A stretch of DNA of 5,068 bases from an uncultured Clostridia bacterium (GTDB lineage Bacteria; Bacillota; Clostridia; Christensenellales; Borkfalkiaceae). The notes under the pieces were generated by a model that saw only the letters and a list, made by a program, of their open reading frames with translations, had not been told where the DNA came from and searched no databases. The position numbers were made by a program, and so were the translations under genes. Positions 1-4,627 of this stretch are shown in pieces. Each line of letters begins with the position of its first letter. Within the stretch, counting starts at the first letter, position 1. The stretch lies in the NCBI GenBank assembly GCA_946540675.1, contig CAMNIW010000107.1, positions 1-5,068 of the forward strand, in the 5' to 3' direction.

Positions 1-19
1 GTATATACCGCCGCCTGCC

Positions 20-55
20 GCCGAGAATCGAGTTCAACTTATTCACACTCGGCTA
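20..55. repeat. Hairpin-forming repeat, copy 1 (downstream of carbamoyltransferase-like gene)
   Basis: GCCGAG at 20-25 can pair with CTCGGC at 48-53 across a 22-nt loop. The right half, ATTCACACTCGGCTA (41-55), matches 13 of 15 bases of 1028-1042 on the other side of the carbamoyltransferase-like gene, in the same orientation. On the minus strand it lies just after that gene's stop codon, but no U-tract follows, so it is not a typical Rho-independent terminator. The remaining bases 1-56 show no assignable gene. Short open stretches run in from the left on the plus strand and end at 56 or 70, and either could be the tail of a convergent gene, but they are too short to judge. Confidence 0.45.
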
Positions 56-56
56 A

Positions 57-956
57 TTATTTTGAAATGAGAAGAGACATCGCCGCCATTTCTATAAGCG
101 GCAGGCAGTGCGCTTCTTCGAGTCCGAGAAAGCACGGCTTTTCGGTCACGGAGAGATCGAGATTGCCGTCTTCGGCGACGGGCAGGGCGTGCAGGACTAT
201 CGCCTGCGGCTTTGCCTTTCCGAGATGACTTTCGAGAAGTTTTATACCGGTGTGGTCGTCGGATACGAATATCACGTCCGCGTTCTTTATTCCTTCTTCC
301 ACGTCGTCGGTGACGGATATATCCACGTACTGACGGCAGTAATTGACGAGTTTTTCGGTCGGGTAGTCTTCCTTTTTACATATTACCGTTATATCGAGAC
401 CGCACCCTGCGAACCCGTACAAAAAACTGTCGGCGTAATTTTCGGGCTTTCCTATCGCGGAAACTTTAAGTCCGCCGAGTTTGCCCAGCCGTTTCCATAC
501 GGTATACAGCGCGGCGAGCGCTTCGCAAGGTCCGCTCCTGCTGTTGCCGTTTATTATGGGCAGGTCGACGTTTTTCTCTATCTGTTCGGCGTCGCCCATT
601 TCGGCGGTCTGCACGACTATCGCGCTCATGCCGTAACCCGCTATCGCCTTTACGGTGAGTTTGTCTTTAAGTATGTTTTCGAGTTCGCTTCCGTGCATAG
701 TGGATATCATCGGAATGCCGCCGAGTTTTGTTACGGCGGTCTCGAACGCTATTCTCGACCTTGCGAACGAGCGCTTTGTAAGCAGCGAAACGTACTTGTT
801 TTTAAGCACGTTGAGTTTCTCGCCCGCGGCGAGCATCTTTTCGATCGCGGCGGCGGCGTGAAGTATCTCGTATATTTCTTCTTCGCTGTAAGATTGCAGC
901 GAGATAAGATGTTTTTTTCTTATAACGCCCGTCGGCTTGAATAAATTTATATCCAT
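57..956 (-). CDS. Divergent ornithine/aspartate carbamoyltransferase-fold protein, probably not a standard OTCase
   Basis: This is a 299-residue protein, close to the usual length of aspartate and ornithine carbamoyltransferases, and it aligns by eye along the whole fold. The N-terminal carbamoyl-phosphate domain is at about 1-150. The second domain is at about 165-299, with a glycine-containing strand at 164-170 and an ADVIF strand at 226-230. The family's key motifs are present in position but altered. STRTR has become FARSR (64-68). The Arg of the Y-R-G motif appears to be Gln116. HPxQ has become GPCE (142-145), HCLP has become HALP (256-259), and the C-terminal ENR motif looks like EEA (280-282). 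The OTCase SMG ornithine loop is not recognisable (DDHTG, 233-237). I infer the fold is kept while ordinary carbamoyl transfer is unlikely: either a pseudoenzyme or an enzyme with another substrate. The start is supported by GGAG at 967-970, ten bases upstream. It is transcribed alone and away from the ATPase gene, and no arginine or pyrimidine gene is visible nearby. Confidence 0.8.
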   Translation of the reverse strand: MDINLFKPTGVIRKKHLISLQSYSEEEIYEILHAAAAIEKMLAAGEKLNVLKNKYVSLLTKRSFARSRIAFETAVTKLGGIPMISTMHGSELENILKDKLTVKAIAGYGMSAIVVQTAEMGDAEQIEKNVDLPIINGNSRSGPCEALAALYTVWKRLGKLGGLKVSAIGKPENYADSFLYGFAGCGLDITVICKKEDYPTEKLVNYCRQYVDISVTDDVEEGIKNADVIFVSDDHTGIKLLESHLGKAKPQAIVLHALPVAEDGNLDLSVTEKPCFLGLEEAHCLPLIEMAAMSLLISK

Positions 957-1041
957 TTGACAAAATCTCCGTGCGGCGGCATAGCCGCCGATGACGACCG
1001 CCTTTTACGGTCGGCCGAGCCGAAACCATTCACGCTCGGTT
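957..1041 (-). promoter_or_regulatory. Structured 5' leader of the carbamoyltransferase-like gene
   Basis: The predicted untranslated leader is about 85 nt and holds three successive perfect stems. The first is 1034-1039 with 1015-1020 (6 bp, 14 nt between arms counted inclusively from 1021 to 1033 as 13). The second is CGACCG at 995-1000 with CGGTCG at 1008-1013 (6 bp, 7-nt loop). The third is CGGCGGC at 974-980 with GCCGCCG at 984-990 (7 bp, 3-nt loop). The SD GGAG (967-970) begins four bases after the last stem. No U-tract follows any stem, so if the leader is regulatory it would act on translation or RNA stability rather than as a classical attenuator. It matches no riboswitch class I recognise. 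Confidence 0.4.
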
Positions 1042-1042
1042 A
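1014..1042. repeat. Hairpin-forming repeat, copy 2 (leader of carbamoyltransferase-like gene)
   Basis: GCCGAG at 1014-1019 is followed by ATTCACGCTCGGTTA at 1028-1042, the same arrangement as the copy at 20-55 but with a shorter middle. CCGAGC (1015-1020) and GCTCGG (1034-1039) form a perfect 6-bp stem. On the minus strand the element starts at about the predicted transcription start, so it would be the first hairpin of the mRNA leader. Confidence 0.45.
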
Positions 1043-1047
1043 CGTAT

Positions 1048-1076
1048 ATTATAGCAACTGCGATAAAAAAATTCAA
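1048..1076 (-). promoter_or_regulatory. Sigma-A type promoter for the carbamoyltransferase-like gene
   Basis: Read on the minus strand, a -35 box TTGAAT (1076-1071) is separated by exactly 17 bp from a perfect -10 box TATAAT (1053-1048). Transcription should begin near 1041, giving a leader of about 85 nt. The position, in the AT-rich part of the divergent gap, fits this gene as the only target. Confidence 0.8.
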
Positions 1077-1138
1077 GAGAAAATGCCATTATGTACAAAA
1101 TTGATAAAAGACCGCCCGAAAATTTGTAATAAATGCTG

Positions 1139-1167
1139 TTGTAAAACGTTTGAAAAAGTCGTATAAT
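1139..1167 (+). promoter_or_regulatory. Sigma-A type promoter for the sugar ABC ATPase gene
   Basis: A -35 box TTGTAA (1139-1144, 4 of 6 consensus bases) lies 17 bp from a perfect -10 box TATAAT (1162-1167). Transcription should begin near 1174, about 40 nt before the ATPase start codon. This promoter also argues against any gene start upstream of it. The 62 bp between this -35 and the divergent one (1077-1138) are AT-rich, and I could not identify an operator there. Confidence 0.75.
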
Positions 1168-1182
1168 GAATATAAGAGATAT

Positions 1183-1207
1183 ATCGCCGAGCGGCGATTA
1201 CAGGAGG
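1183..1207 (+). promoter_or_regulatory. Leader hairpin and strong ribosome binding site of the ABC ATPase gene
   Basis: ATCGCC (1183-1188) and GGCGAT (1193-1198) form a perfect 6-bp stem with a GAGC tetraloop. Three bases later comes the full SD AGGAGG (1202-1207), five bases before the ATG at 1213. The SD fixes the start codon. The hairpin could protect the 5' end of the mRNA or tune ribosome access; this is inference only. Confidence 0.6.
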
Positions 1208-1212
1208 AAAAT

Positions 1213-2598
1213 ATGGCAAGTCTAAAACTGCAGGATATCTATAAGGTATATCCGTCCGGCGTAGTCGCCGTCACCGATTTCACTTTGGATATCGAAGATA
1301 AAGAGTTTATCGTCTTCGTCGGTCCTTCGGGATGCGGGAAATCCACGACTCTCCGTATGATAGCGGGTCTCGAAGAAATTTCCGACGGCGAACTTTACAT
1401 CGACGGCAAACTTATGAACAACGTTCAGCCCAAGGACAGGGATATAGCGATGGTTTTCCAGAACTACGCTCTTTATCCGCATATGACCGTTTACGACAAT
1501 ATGGCGTTCGGTCTTAAACTCCGCAAAAAACCCAAGGCCGAAATAGACGAAAAGGTAAAAGAAGCGGCGAGAATACTCGGTCTCGAACCTTACCTTCAGA
1601 GAAAGCCGAAGGCTTTGTCCGGCGGTCAAAGACAAAGGGTCGCGCTCGGACGAGCCATCGTTCGTGAACCCAAGGTATTCCTTCTCGACGAACCCCTTTC
1701 CAATTTGGACGCCAAACTCCGCGCCCAGATGAGGACCGAGATAACCAAACTTCACCACAGACTCGCGACCACGTTCATTTACGTTACTCACGATCAGGTC
1801 GAGGCTATGACGATGGGTACGAGAATAGTCGTTATGAAAGACGGCTTTATCCAGCAGGTCGACGCTCCGCAAAAACTTTACGATTACCCCGCAAATCTTT
1901 TCGTCGCGGGATTCATCGGCACTCCGCAGATGAACTTCTTCGACGCCGTTCTCACCAAGGACGCAAAGGGCAACGTATTCGTGGAATTCGAAGGCAACAA
2001 AGTCGCTCTTCCCAAGGCGAAATCGGACAAGATCATCAACGGCGAAGAGTATTTCAATACAGGTAAGCCCGTCGTATTCGGCGTAAGACCCGAAGATCTT
2101 CACGACGAAGAAGGCTTTATCAGCAACTCCAAAGAGACGGTCATCAACGTCAAAGTCGACGTTGTCGAAAAACTCGGCGCGGAAACCCTTCTTTACTGCG
2201 TATTCGCAAAAGAAGAAGCGGAGACCGAGGAAGAAGGCAAGGTAAAGAGCCTTGTCGACGGCGCTATGCAGATGATAGCGAAGGTAGATTCGAGATCCAA
2301 GACCGAAAGGGATCAGACCATCGAACTTGCCATCGACATAATGCACAGCCACCTTTTCGACAAAGAGACCGAACTTACCATTTTGGAAGGCGAAGGAACC
2401 AAAGCGTACGTTCCCGTAGTCGAACTCGAAAGGAGAGCGAAGAAAGCCGAAGAAGACGCGGAAAAGGCAAGACTTGCCGAAGAAGCGGCTGCTTTGAAAG
2501 CTGCGAAGAAGGCTGAAAAGGCTAACAAAAAAGCGCAGAAAGCCGAACCCGCGGAAGAAAAAGCGGAAGAGCAGACCGAAGAAACCGCCGAAAAATAA
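1213..2598 (+). CDS. ugpC: ABC sugar-importer ATP-binding protein, MsmX/UgpC/MalK type, with an extended C-terminus
   Basis: This is a cytoplasmic ATPase that powers CUT1-family carbohydrate importers. The 461 residues carry every nucleotide-binding motif: Walker A GPSGCGKST (37-45), Q-loop Gln83 in VFQNYALYPH, signature LSGGQRQR (135-142), Walker B with LLDEP (157-161), D-loop SNLD (163-166) and switch His193. A MalK-like regulatory/TOBE region follows at about 235-395, ending in an HLFDKETE stretch typical of the family. Family members are usually about 365-375 residues. Here there is an acidic insertion in the TOBE region (EEAETEEEGK) and a 58-residue Glu/Lys/Ala-rich, probably helical or coiled-coil, tail from about 404. 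The start at 1213 is set by AGGAGG; an upstream in-frame TTG at 1150 lies inside the promoter. No permease or solute-binding gene adjoins it, and it has its own promoter and terminator. This fits a shared ATPase serving several importers, as MsmX does in Bacillus subtilis. The exact sugar cannot be told from sequence. Confidence 0.95.
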   Translation: MASLKLQDIYKVYPSGVVAVTDFTLDIEDKEFIVFVGPSGCGKSTTLRMIAGLEEISDGELYIDGKLMNNVQPKDRDIAMVFQNYALYPHMTVYDNMAFGLKLRKKPKAEIDEKVKEAARILGLEPYLQRKPKALSGGQRQRVALGRAIVREPKVFLLDEPLSNLDAKLRAQMRTEITKLHHRLATTFIYVTHDQVEAMTMGTRIVVMKDGFIQQVDAPQKLYDYPANLFVAGFIGTPQMNFFDAVLTKDAKGNVFVEFEGNKVALPKAKSDKIINGEEYFNTGKPVVFGVRPEDLHDEEGFISNSKETVINVKVDVVEKLGAETLLYCVFAKEEAETEEEGKVKSLVDGAMQMIAKVDSRSKTERDQTIELAIDIMHSHLFDKETELTILEGEGTKAYVPVVELERRAKKAEEDAEKARLAEEAAALKAAKKAEKANKKAQKAEPAEEKAEEQTEETAEK

Positions 2599-2616
2599 TC
2601 GGCAACGACAATAGTC

Positions 2617-2659
2617 AAGGGGCGATTGCGTCATACATCGGCGCCGACGCCCCTTTTTT
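2617..2659 (+). terminator. Rho-independent terminator after the ABC ATPase gene
   Basis: AAGGGGCG (2617-2624) pairs with CGCCCCTT (2648-2655). The G:C part is followed by a run of six T (2654-2659). The 23-nt interior can fold further: GCGTC (2628-2632) may pair with GACGC (2646-2650) as an alternative inner stem. It sits 18 bases after the ATPase stop codon and separates that gene from the bioY unit. Confidence 0.85.
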
Positions 2660-2674
2660 ATGGGCAGTCGGGCA

Positions 2675-2682
2675 TATATAAC
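2675..2682 (+). promoter_or_regulatory. Weak candidate -10 region for the small gene-bioY unit
   Basis: The only TA-rich stretch between the terminator and the next gene is TATATAAC (2675-2682). No good -35 box lies 16-18 bp upstream, because that position falls on the terminator's T-run. Transcription of the unit may start here with activator help, or come from read-through of the ATPase terminator. This is a weak call, made only because nothing better exists in this gap. Confidence 0.25.
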
Positions 2683-2703
2683 GGCTGTTTCGGGGGAAAG
2701 TCT

Positions 2704-2979
2704 ATGATACACTCACTCAGCGGCGGAGTCATAAAGTCCGCGACAAAACATACCTTTATAAAAGTCGCGTTCGCGGGGGAAGAAAATCCGCGCTGGCTTT
2801 TATGCGACGAATTTCCCGTCGAAGTCGGGGATACCGCCGTTATCGACGGAAAGATCGGGCTTATAAAAGGCGAAGTTTTAAGGGTGGATAAAAACGTTTT
2901 CGGCGACGCCGCGCCCGTTCCGATGAACAGGGCGCGTCAGGTAATACAAATAGTTAATAAATTCAGCGAGGATAAATAA
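2704..2979 (+). CDS. Conserved-looking small protein of unknown function, coupled to bioY
   Basis: I do not recognise a named family. The 91-residue product is soluble, with no signal peptide or membrane segment. It appears rich in beta-strands, with alternating hydrophobic stretches at 17-24 and 38-62 and VGD and DGK turns at 41-50. A distinctive RVDKN...APVP segment follows at 60-73, then a charged C-terminal helix. The compact, glycine-punctuated pattern suggests a small beta-barrel, which is inference. The ATG at 2704 is preceded by a GGGGG-containing purine run at 2692-2700. Upstream extension to a TTG at 2626 would run through the terminator and is rejected. The stop codon is one base before the bioY start, so the two genes are almost certainly co-transcribed and probably translationally coupled. 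A role in biotin uptake or use is possible from context only. Confidence 0.75.
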   Translation: MIHSLSGGVIKSATKHTFIKVAFAGEENPRWLLCDEFPVEVGDTAVIDGKIGLIKGEVLRVDKNVFGDAAPVPMNRARQVIQIVNKFSEDK

Positions 2980-2980
2980 T

Positions 2981-3640
2981 ATGAACAACTTCAAGACAGG
3001 CGCAAAAAAACTCGCGCTCATAGGACTGTTCGTGGCACTTCTCGTCATAAGTTCGGTAGTAGCGAAGATCCCTATGTTTCCCGTGCCTATGACTTTGCAG
3101 ACCGCGGTCATACTCACGTCGGCTCTTCTTATCGGCGGAGCGGAAACTTTCATCGTCGTCGCGGTGTACGTGTTTATGGGACTTATCGGCATACCCGTGT
3201 TTGCCGGCAACGCTTCGGGAATAACTTACGTACTCAATCCGACTTTCGGATTTATAATAGGCTTTGCTTTCGGCGGACTCTTTACGGGACTCATCGCGGG
3301 CAAACAAAAGAAGCCGTCCTATTTAAGACTGATAATAGCGGTCGGAGTCGGAAAGGTGACTTTCTACGTCTTCGGAATAGTCTATTATATCGGGCTTTGC
3401 CTTTTCTATACGGGCAACGCCATACATTTCGGCAACATCCTTTGGACGTTCTGGATACTCTTTATTCCGTCCGACGTACTCAAAGGCGCGTTCGCGGTGA
3501 TAATGGGCAGAAAAGTCCGTCCGCTCGCGTATGCGGTCACGGCGCGCGTCGCGTATAGCGGAAACGTGAAAGCCGAAGAAACGGTGGACGCGGACGAATC
3601 GGCTGTTACGGAAGACTCCGAAAACGTCGACAAAGAATAA
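2981..3640 (+). CDS. bioY: BioY, biotin-binding S-component of an ECF transporter
   Basis: This is an integral membrane protein that captures biotin and delivers it to an energy-coupling (EcfA/EcfA'/EcfT) module. About six hydrophobic segments are visible at roughly 11-28, 41-52, 55-75, 88-106, 115-142 and 155-177. BioY hallmarks are present: PMTLQT (36-41) after the first helix, GIPVFAG (70-76), the NPTFGF segment (86-91), and FIPSDVLKG (161-169), whose Asp and Lys belong to the conserved family signature near the last helix. At 219 residues it is longer than most BioY proteins because of a hydrophilic, strongly acidic tail from about 195. The start at 2981 has GAGG (2968-2971) nine bases upstream, within the end of the preceding gene. 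No EcfA or EcfT gene is in the window, so it probably uses a shared group II ECF module encoded elsewhere. I see no BirA-type operator or riboswitch ahead of the unit. Confidence 0.93.
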   Translation: MNNFKTGAKKLALIGLFVALLVISSVVAKIPMFPVPMTLQTAVILTSALLIGGAETFIVVAVYVFMGLIGIPVFAGNASGITYVLNPTFGFIIGFAFGGLFTGLIAGKQKKPSYLRLIIAVGVGKVTFYVFGIVYYIGLCLFYTGNAIHFGNILWTFWILFIPSDVLKGAFAVIMGRKVRPLAYAVTARVAYSGNVKAEETVDADESAVTEDSENVDKE

Positions 3641-3646
3641 TAATTT

Positions 3647-3723
3647 CCGACTTTTTCCGCGCGGCGAAAACCGACGGGATTCGACGGCGAAAACCGACTT
3701 TTTCCGCACGGCGTAATTCGACG
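3647..3723. repeat. Short intergenic direct repeats between bioY and udg
   Basis: A 20-bp unit beginning CCGACTTTTTCCGC occurs at 3647-3666 and 3694-3713 with a single mismatch. Each copy is followed by ATTCGACG (3679-3686 and 3716-3723), so copy 2 looks like copy 1 with about ten bases missing. A 13-bp overlapping repeat, GGCGAAAACCGAC, occurs at 3663-3675 and 3686-3698. The stretch is non-coding, directly after the double stop TAATAA of bioY, and contains no ORF or convincing terminator stem of its own. Confidence 0.7.
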
Positions 3724-3736
3724 AAATATTTATACA

Positions 3737-3774
3737 GCGCCCGTCGCAAATTTTGCGACGGGCGCCGTTTTTTT
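3737..3774 (+). terminator. Strong Rho-independent terminator for bioY, perhaps also serving udg
   Basis: GCGCCCGTCGCAA (3737-3749) pairs perfectly with TTGCGACGGGCGC (3753-3765) around a tiny loop, a 13-bp GC-rich stem. Seven T follow at 3768-3774. The T-run makes it a terminator for plus-strand transcription from bioY. It also lies 20 bases beyond the udg stop on the opposite strand. In that direction the sequence after the stem is only moderately U-rich (TGTATAAATATTT), so bidirectional action is possible but weaker. Confidence 0.9.
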
Positions 3775-3785
3775 CTGACAGGCGG

Positions 3786-4457
3786 TTATCTGCTTAAATC
3801 CCAATCGATGGGCGGTATGCCGCATTTTACCAAAAACGCGTTGGTTTTTGAGAAAGGCTTGCTCCCGAAAAATCCGTTGTAACAGGAAAGCGGGCTCGGA
3901 TGTACGCTCTCCACGATAAAGTGTCTGTTCGTGTCGATAAGGCTTTTTTTACTGCGTGCGTATCCGCCCCAGAGAATAAAGACCATAGGCTCTTTTCTCT
4001 CGGACAATTTTTTGATCACTCCGTCGGTAAACTCGGTCCAGCCGCAATTTCGGTGCGAGTTGGCTTGCCCCTGCCTTACGGTAAGGGTAGCGTTGAGAAG
4101 AAGCACGCCCCTTTGCGCCCATTTTGTCAGATCTCCGCTTTCCGGCGGATCTATACCGAGATCGTTTTTGAGTTCCTTGAAGATATTGACCAGCGACGGC
4201 GGCGGCTCGACTCCTTCCTTTACGGAAAAAGACAGTCCGTGCGCCTGGTGCGGTTCGTGATACGGATCCTGTCCTAAAATTACCGCTTTGACTTTTTCGT
4301 ACGGGGTTTCCTTAAAGGCGTTGAAGATGTCGTACATAGACGGATAAACTATTTTCGACGAGTATTCTTTTTTAAGAAAGGCCCGTATATTCCTGTAATT
4401 TTCGCTCTCGAAGAGCGGTGCGAGAACGCTGTCCCACGAATTACCTATGTTTATCAT
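3786..4457 (-). CDS. ung: Uracil-DNA glycosylase, family 1
   Basis: It removes uracil from DNA by cleaving the N-glycosidic bond, starting base excision repair after cytosine deamination or dUMP misincorporation. The 223-residue product has the full family 1 set. GQDPYH (62-67) carries the water-activating Asp64. The PPSL loop is at 86-89, and LLNATLTVR (120-128) includes the uracil-recognising Asn122. FILWG is at 160-164, and the DNA-intercalation loop HPSPLS (186-191) carries His186. The length matches Ung of E. coli and Bacillus. The start at 4457 is chosen because AGGAG lies four bases upstream and MINIGNSWD is the usual N-terminus. An in-frame ATG at 4481 adds eight residues without an SD. 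Nothing appears truncated. It is a single-gene unit, convergent with bioY and divergent from the mutase gene. Confidence 0.97.
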   Translation of the reverse strand: MINIGNSWDSVLAPLFESENYRNIRAFLKKEYSSKIVYPSMYDIFNAFKETPYEKVKAVILGQDPYHEPHQAHGLSFSVKEGVEPPPSLVNIFKELKNDLGIDPPESGDLTKWAQRGVLLLNATLTVRQGQANSHRNCGWTEFTDGVIKKLSERKEPMVFILWGGYARSKKSLIDTNRHFIVESVHPSPLSCYNGFFGSKPFSKTNAFLVKCGIPPIDWDLSR

Positions 4458-4473
4458 ATTTCTCCTTCGGCAA

Positions 4474-4481
4474 TTGCGCAA
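4474..4481. promoter_or_regulatory. TTGCGCAA palindrome in the udg leader
   Basis: This 8-bp palindrome repeats the core of the 12-bp palindrome at 4541-4552, centre-to-centre 69 bp away, and both are followed by an AATGA-like stretch. It lies within the predicted udg mRNA leader, about 20 bases from the start codon. It may be a second, weaker protein-binding site or chance. Confidence 0.3.
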
Positions 4482-4509
4482 ATGAACAAATGCCCATACG
4501 TCTGATTAA

Positions 4510-4538
4510 ATTGTACCAAATTTTCCGACCGATTTCAA
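4510..4538 (-). promoter_or_regulatory. ung: Sigma-A type promoter for udg
   Basis: On the minus strand, the -35 box TTGAAA (4538-4533, 5 of 6 consensus) and the -10 box TACAAT (4515-4510, 5 of 6) are separated by exactly 17 bp. Transcription should begin near 4503, giving a leader of about 45 nt. Confidence 0.8.
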
Positions 4539-4540
4539 GT

Positions 4541-4552
4541 TTTTGCGCAAAA
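4541..4552. promoter_or_regulatory. Perfect palindrome between the divergent udg and mutase promoters (possible operator)
   Basis: TTTTGCGCAAAA is a perfect 12-bp palindrome. It sits two bases beyond the udg -35 box and 13 bases before the mutase -35 box, where a bound dimer could influence both promoters. A shorter copy of its core lies at 4474-4481. I do not recognise it as the site of a known regulator. Confidence 0.4.
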
Positions 4553-4565
4553 TGACGACATAATT

Positions 4566-4594
4566 TTGACAATGCGCCGCAAATAATATATAAT
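4566..4594 (+). promoter_or_regulatory. Perfect-consensus sigma-A promoter for the phosphosugar mutase gene
   Basis: TTGACA (4566-4571), a 17-bp spacer and TATAAT (4589-4594) match the consensus at every position. Transcription should begin near 4601, about 61 nt before the mutase ATG. This suggests strong constitutive expression unless a repressor acts on it. Confidence 0.9.
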
Positions 4595-4627
4595 AGAATA
4601 TATATCGGCAAACGGATAACGGTAAAA

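Noticed and set aside
108..944. Long plus-strand frame of 278 codons opposite the carbamoyltransferase-like gene
   Set aside because: It is the antisense shadow of a gene with clear family similarity. The translation is rich in Tyr, Phe and Arg with no recognisable domain and no SD.
20..1042. Integron-type gene cassette with attC sites around the carbamoyltransferase-like gene
   Set aside because: The flanking hairpins lack GTTRRRY/RYYYAAC core sites, and the gene has its own promoter, unlike typical cassettes.
1139..1152. Possible BirA-like operator (TTGTAAAACGTTTG) ahead of the ATPase
   Set aside because: It lacks the long spaced inverted repeat of BirA sites and is far from bioY; it is better explained as the -35 region.
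957..1166. 69-codon plus-strand frame in the divergent gap, ending CNKCCCKTFEKVV
   Set aside because: It starts at TTG without an SD and runs across both divergent promoters and the hairpins. Its cysteine-rich end is translated AT-rich promoter DNA.
1150..1212. Longer N-terminus for the ABC ATPase from the TTG at 1150
   Set aside because: It lies within the promoter spacer and -10 box and has no SD, while the ATG at 1213 has AGGAGG at ideal spacing and gives the standard N-terminus.
2626..2703. Longer N-terminus for the 91-aa protein from the TTG at 2626
   Set aside because: It would lie inside the ATPase terminator hairpin and has no SD.
1222..2712. Minus-strand frame of 496 codons opposite the ABC ATPase
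   Set aside because: It covers a gene with every ATPase motif, would cross the terminator, and has a Phe/Arg-rich composition expected from reading the complement of GAA/AAG-rich codons.
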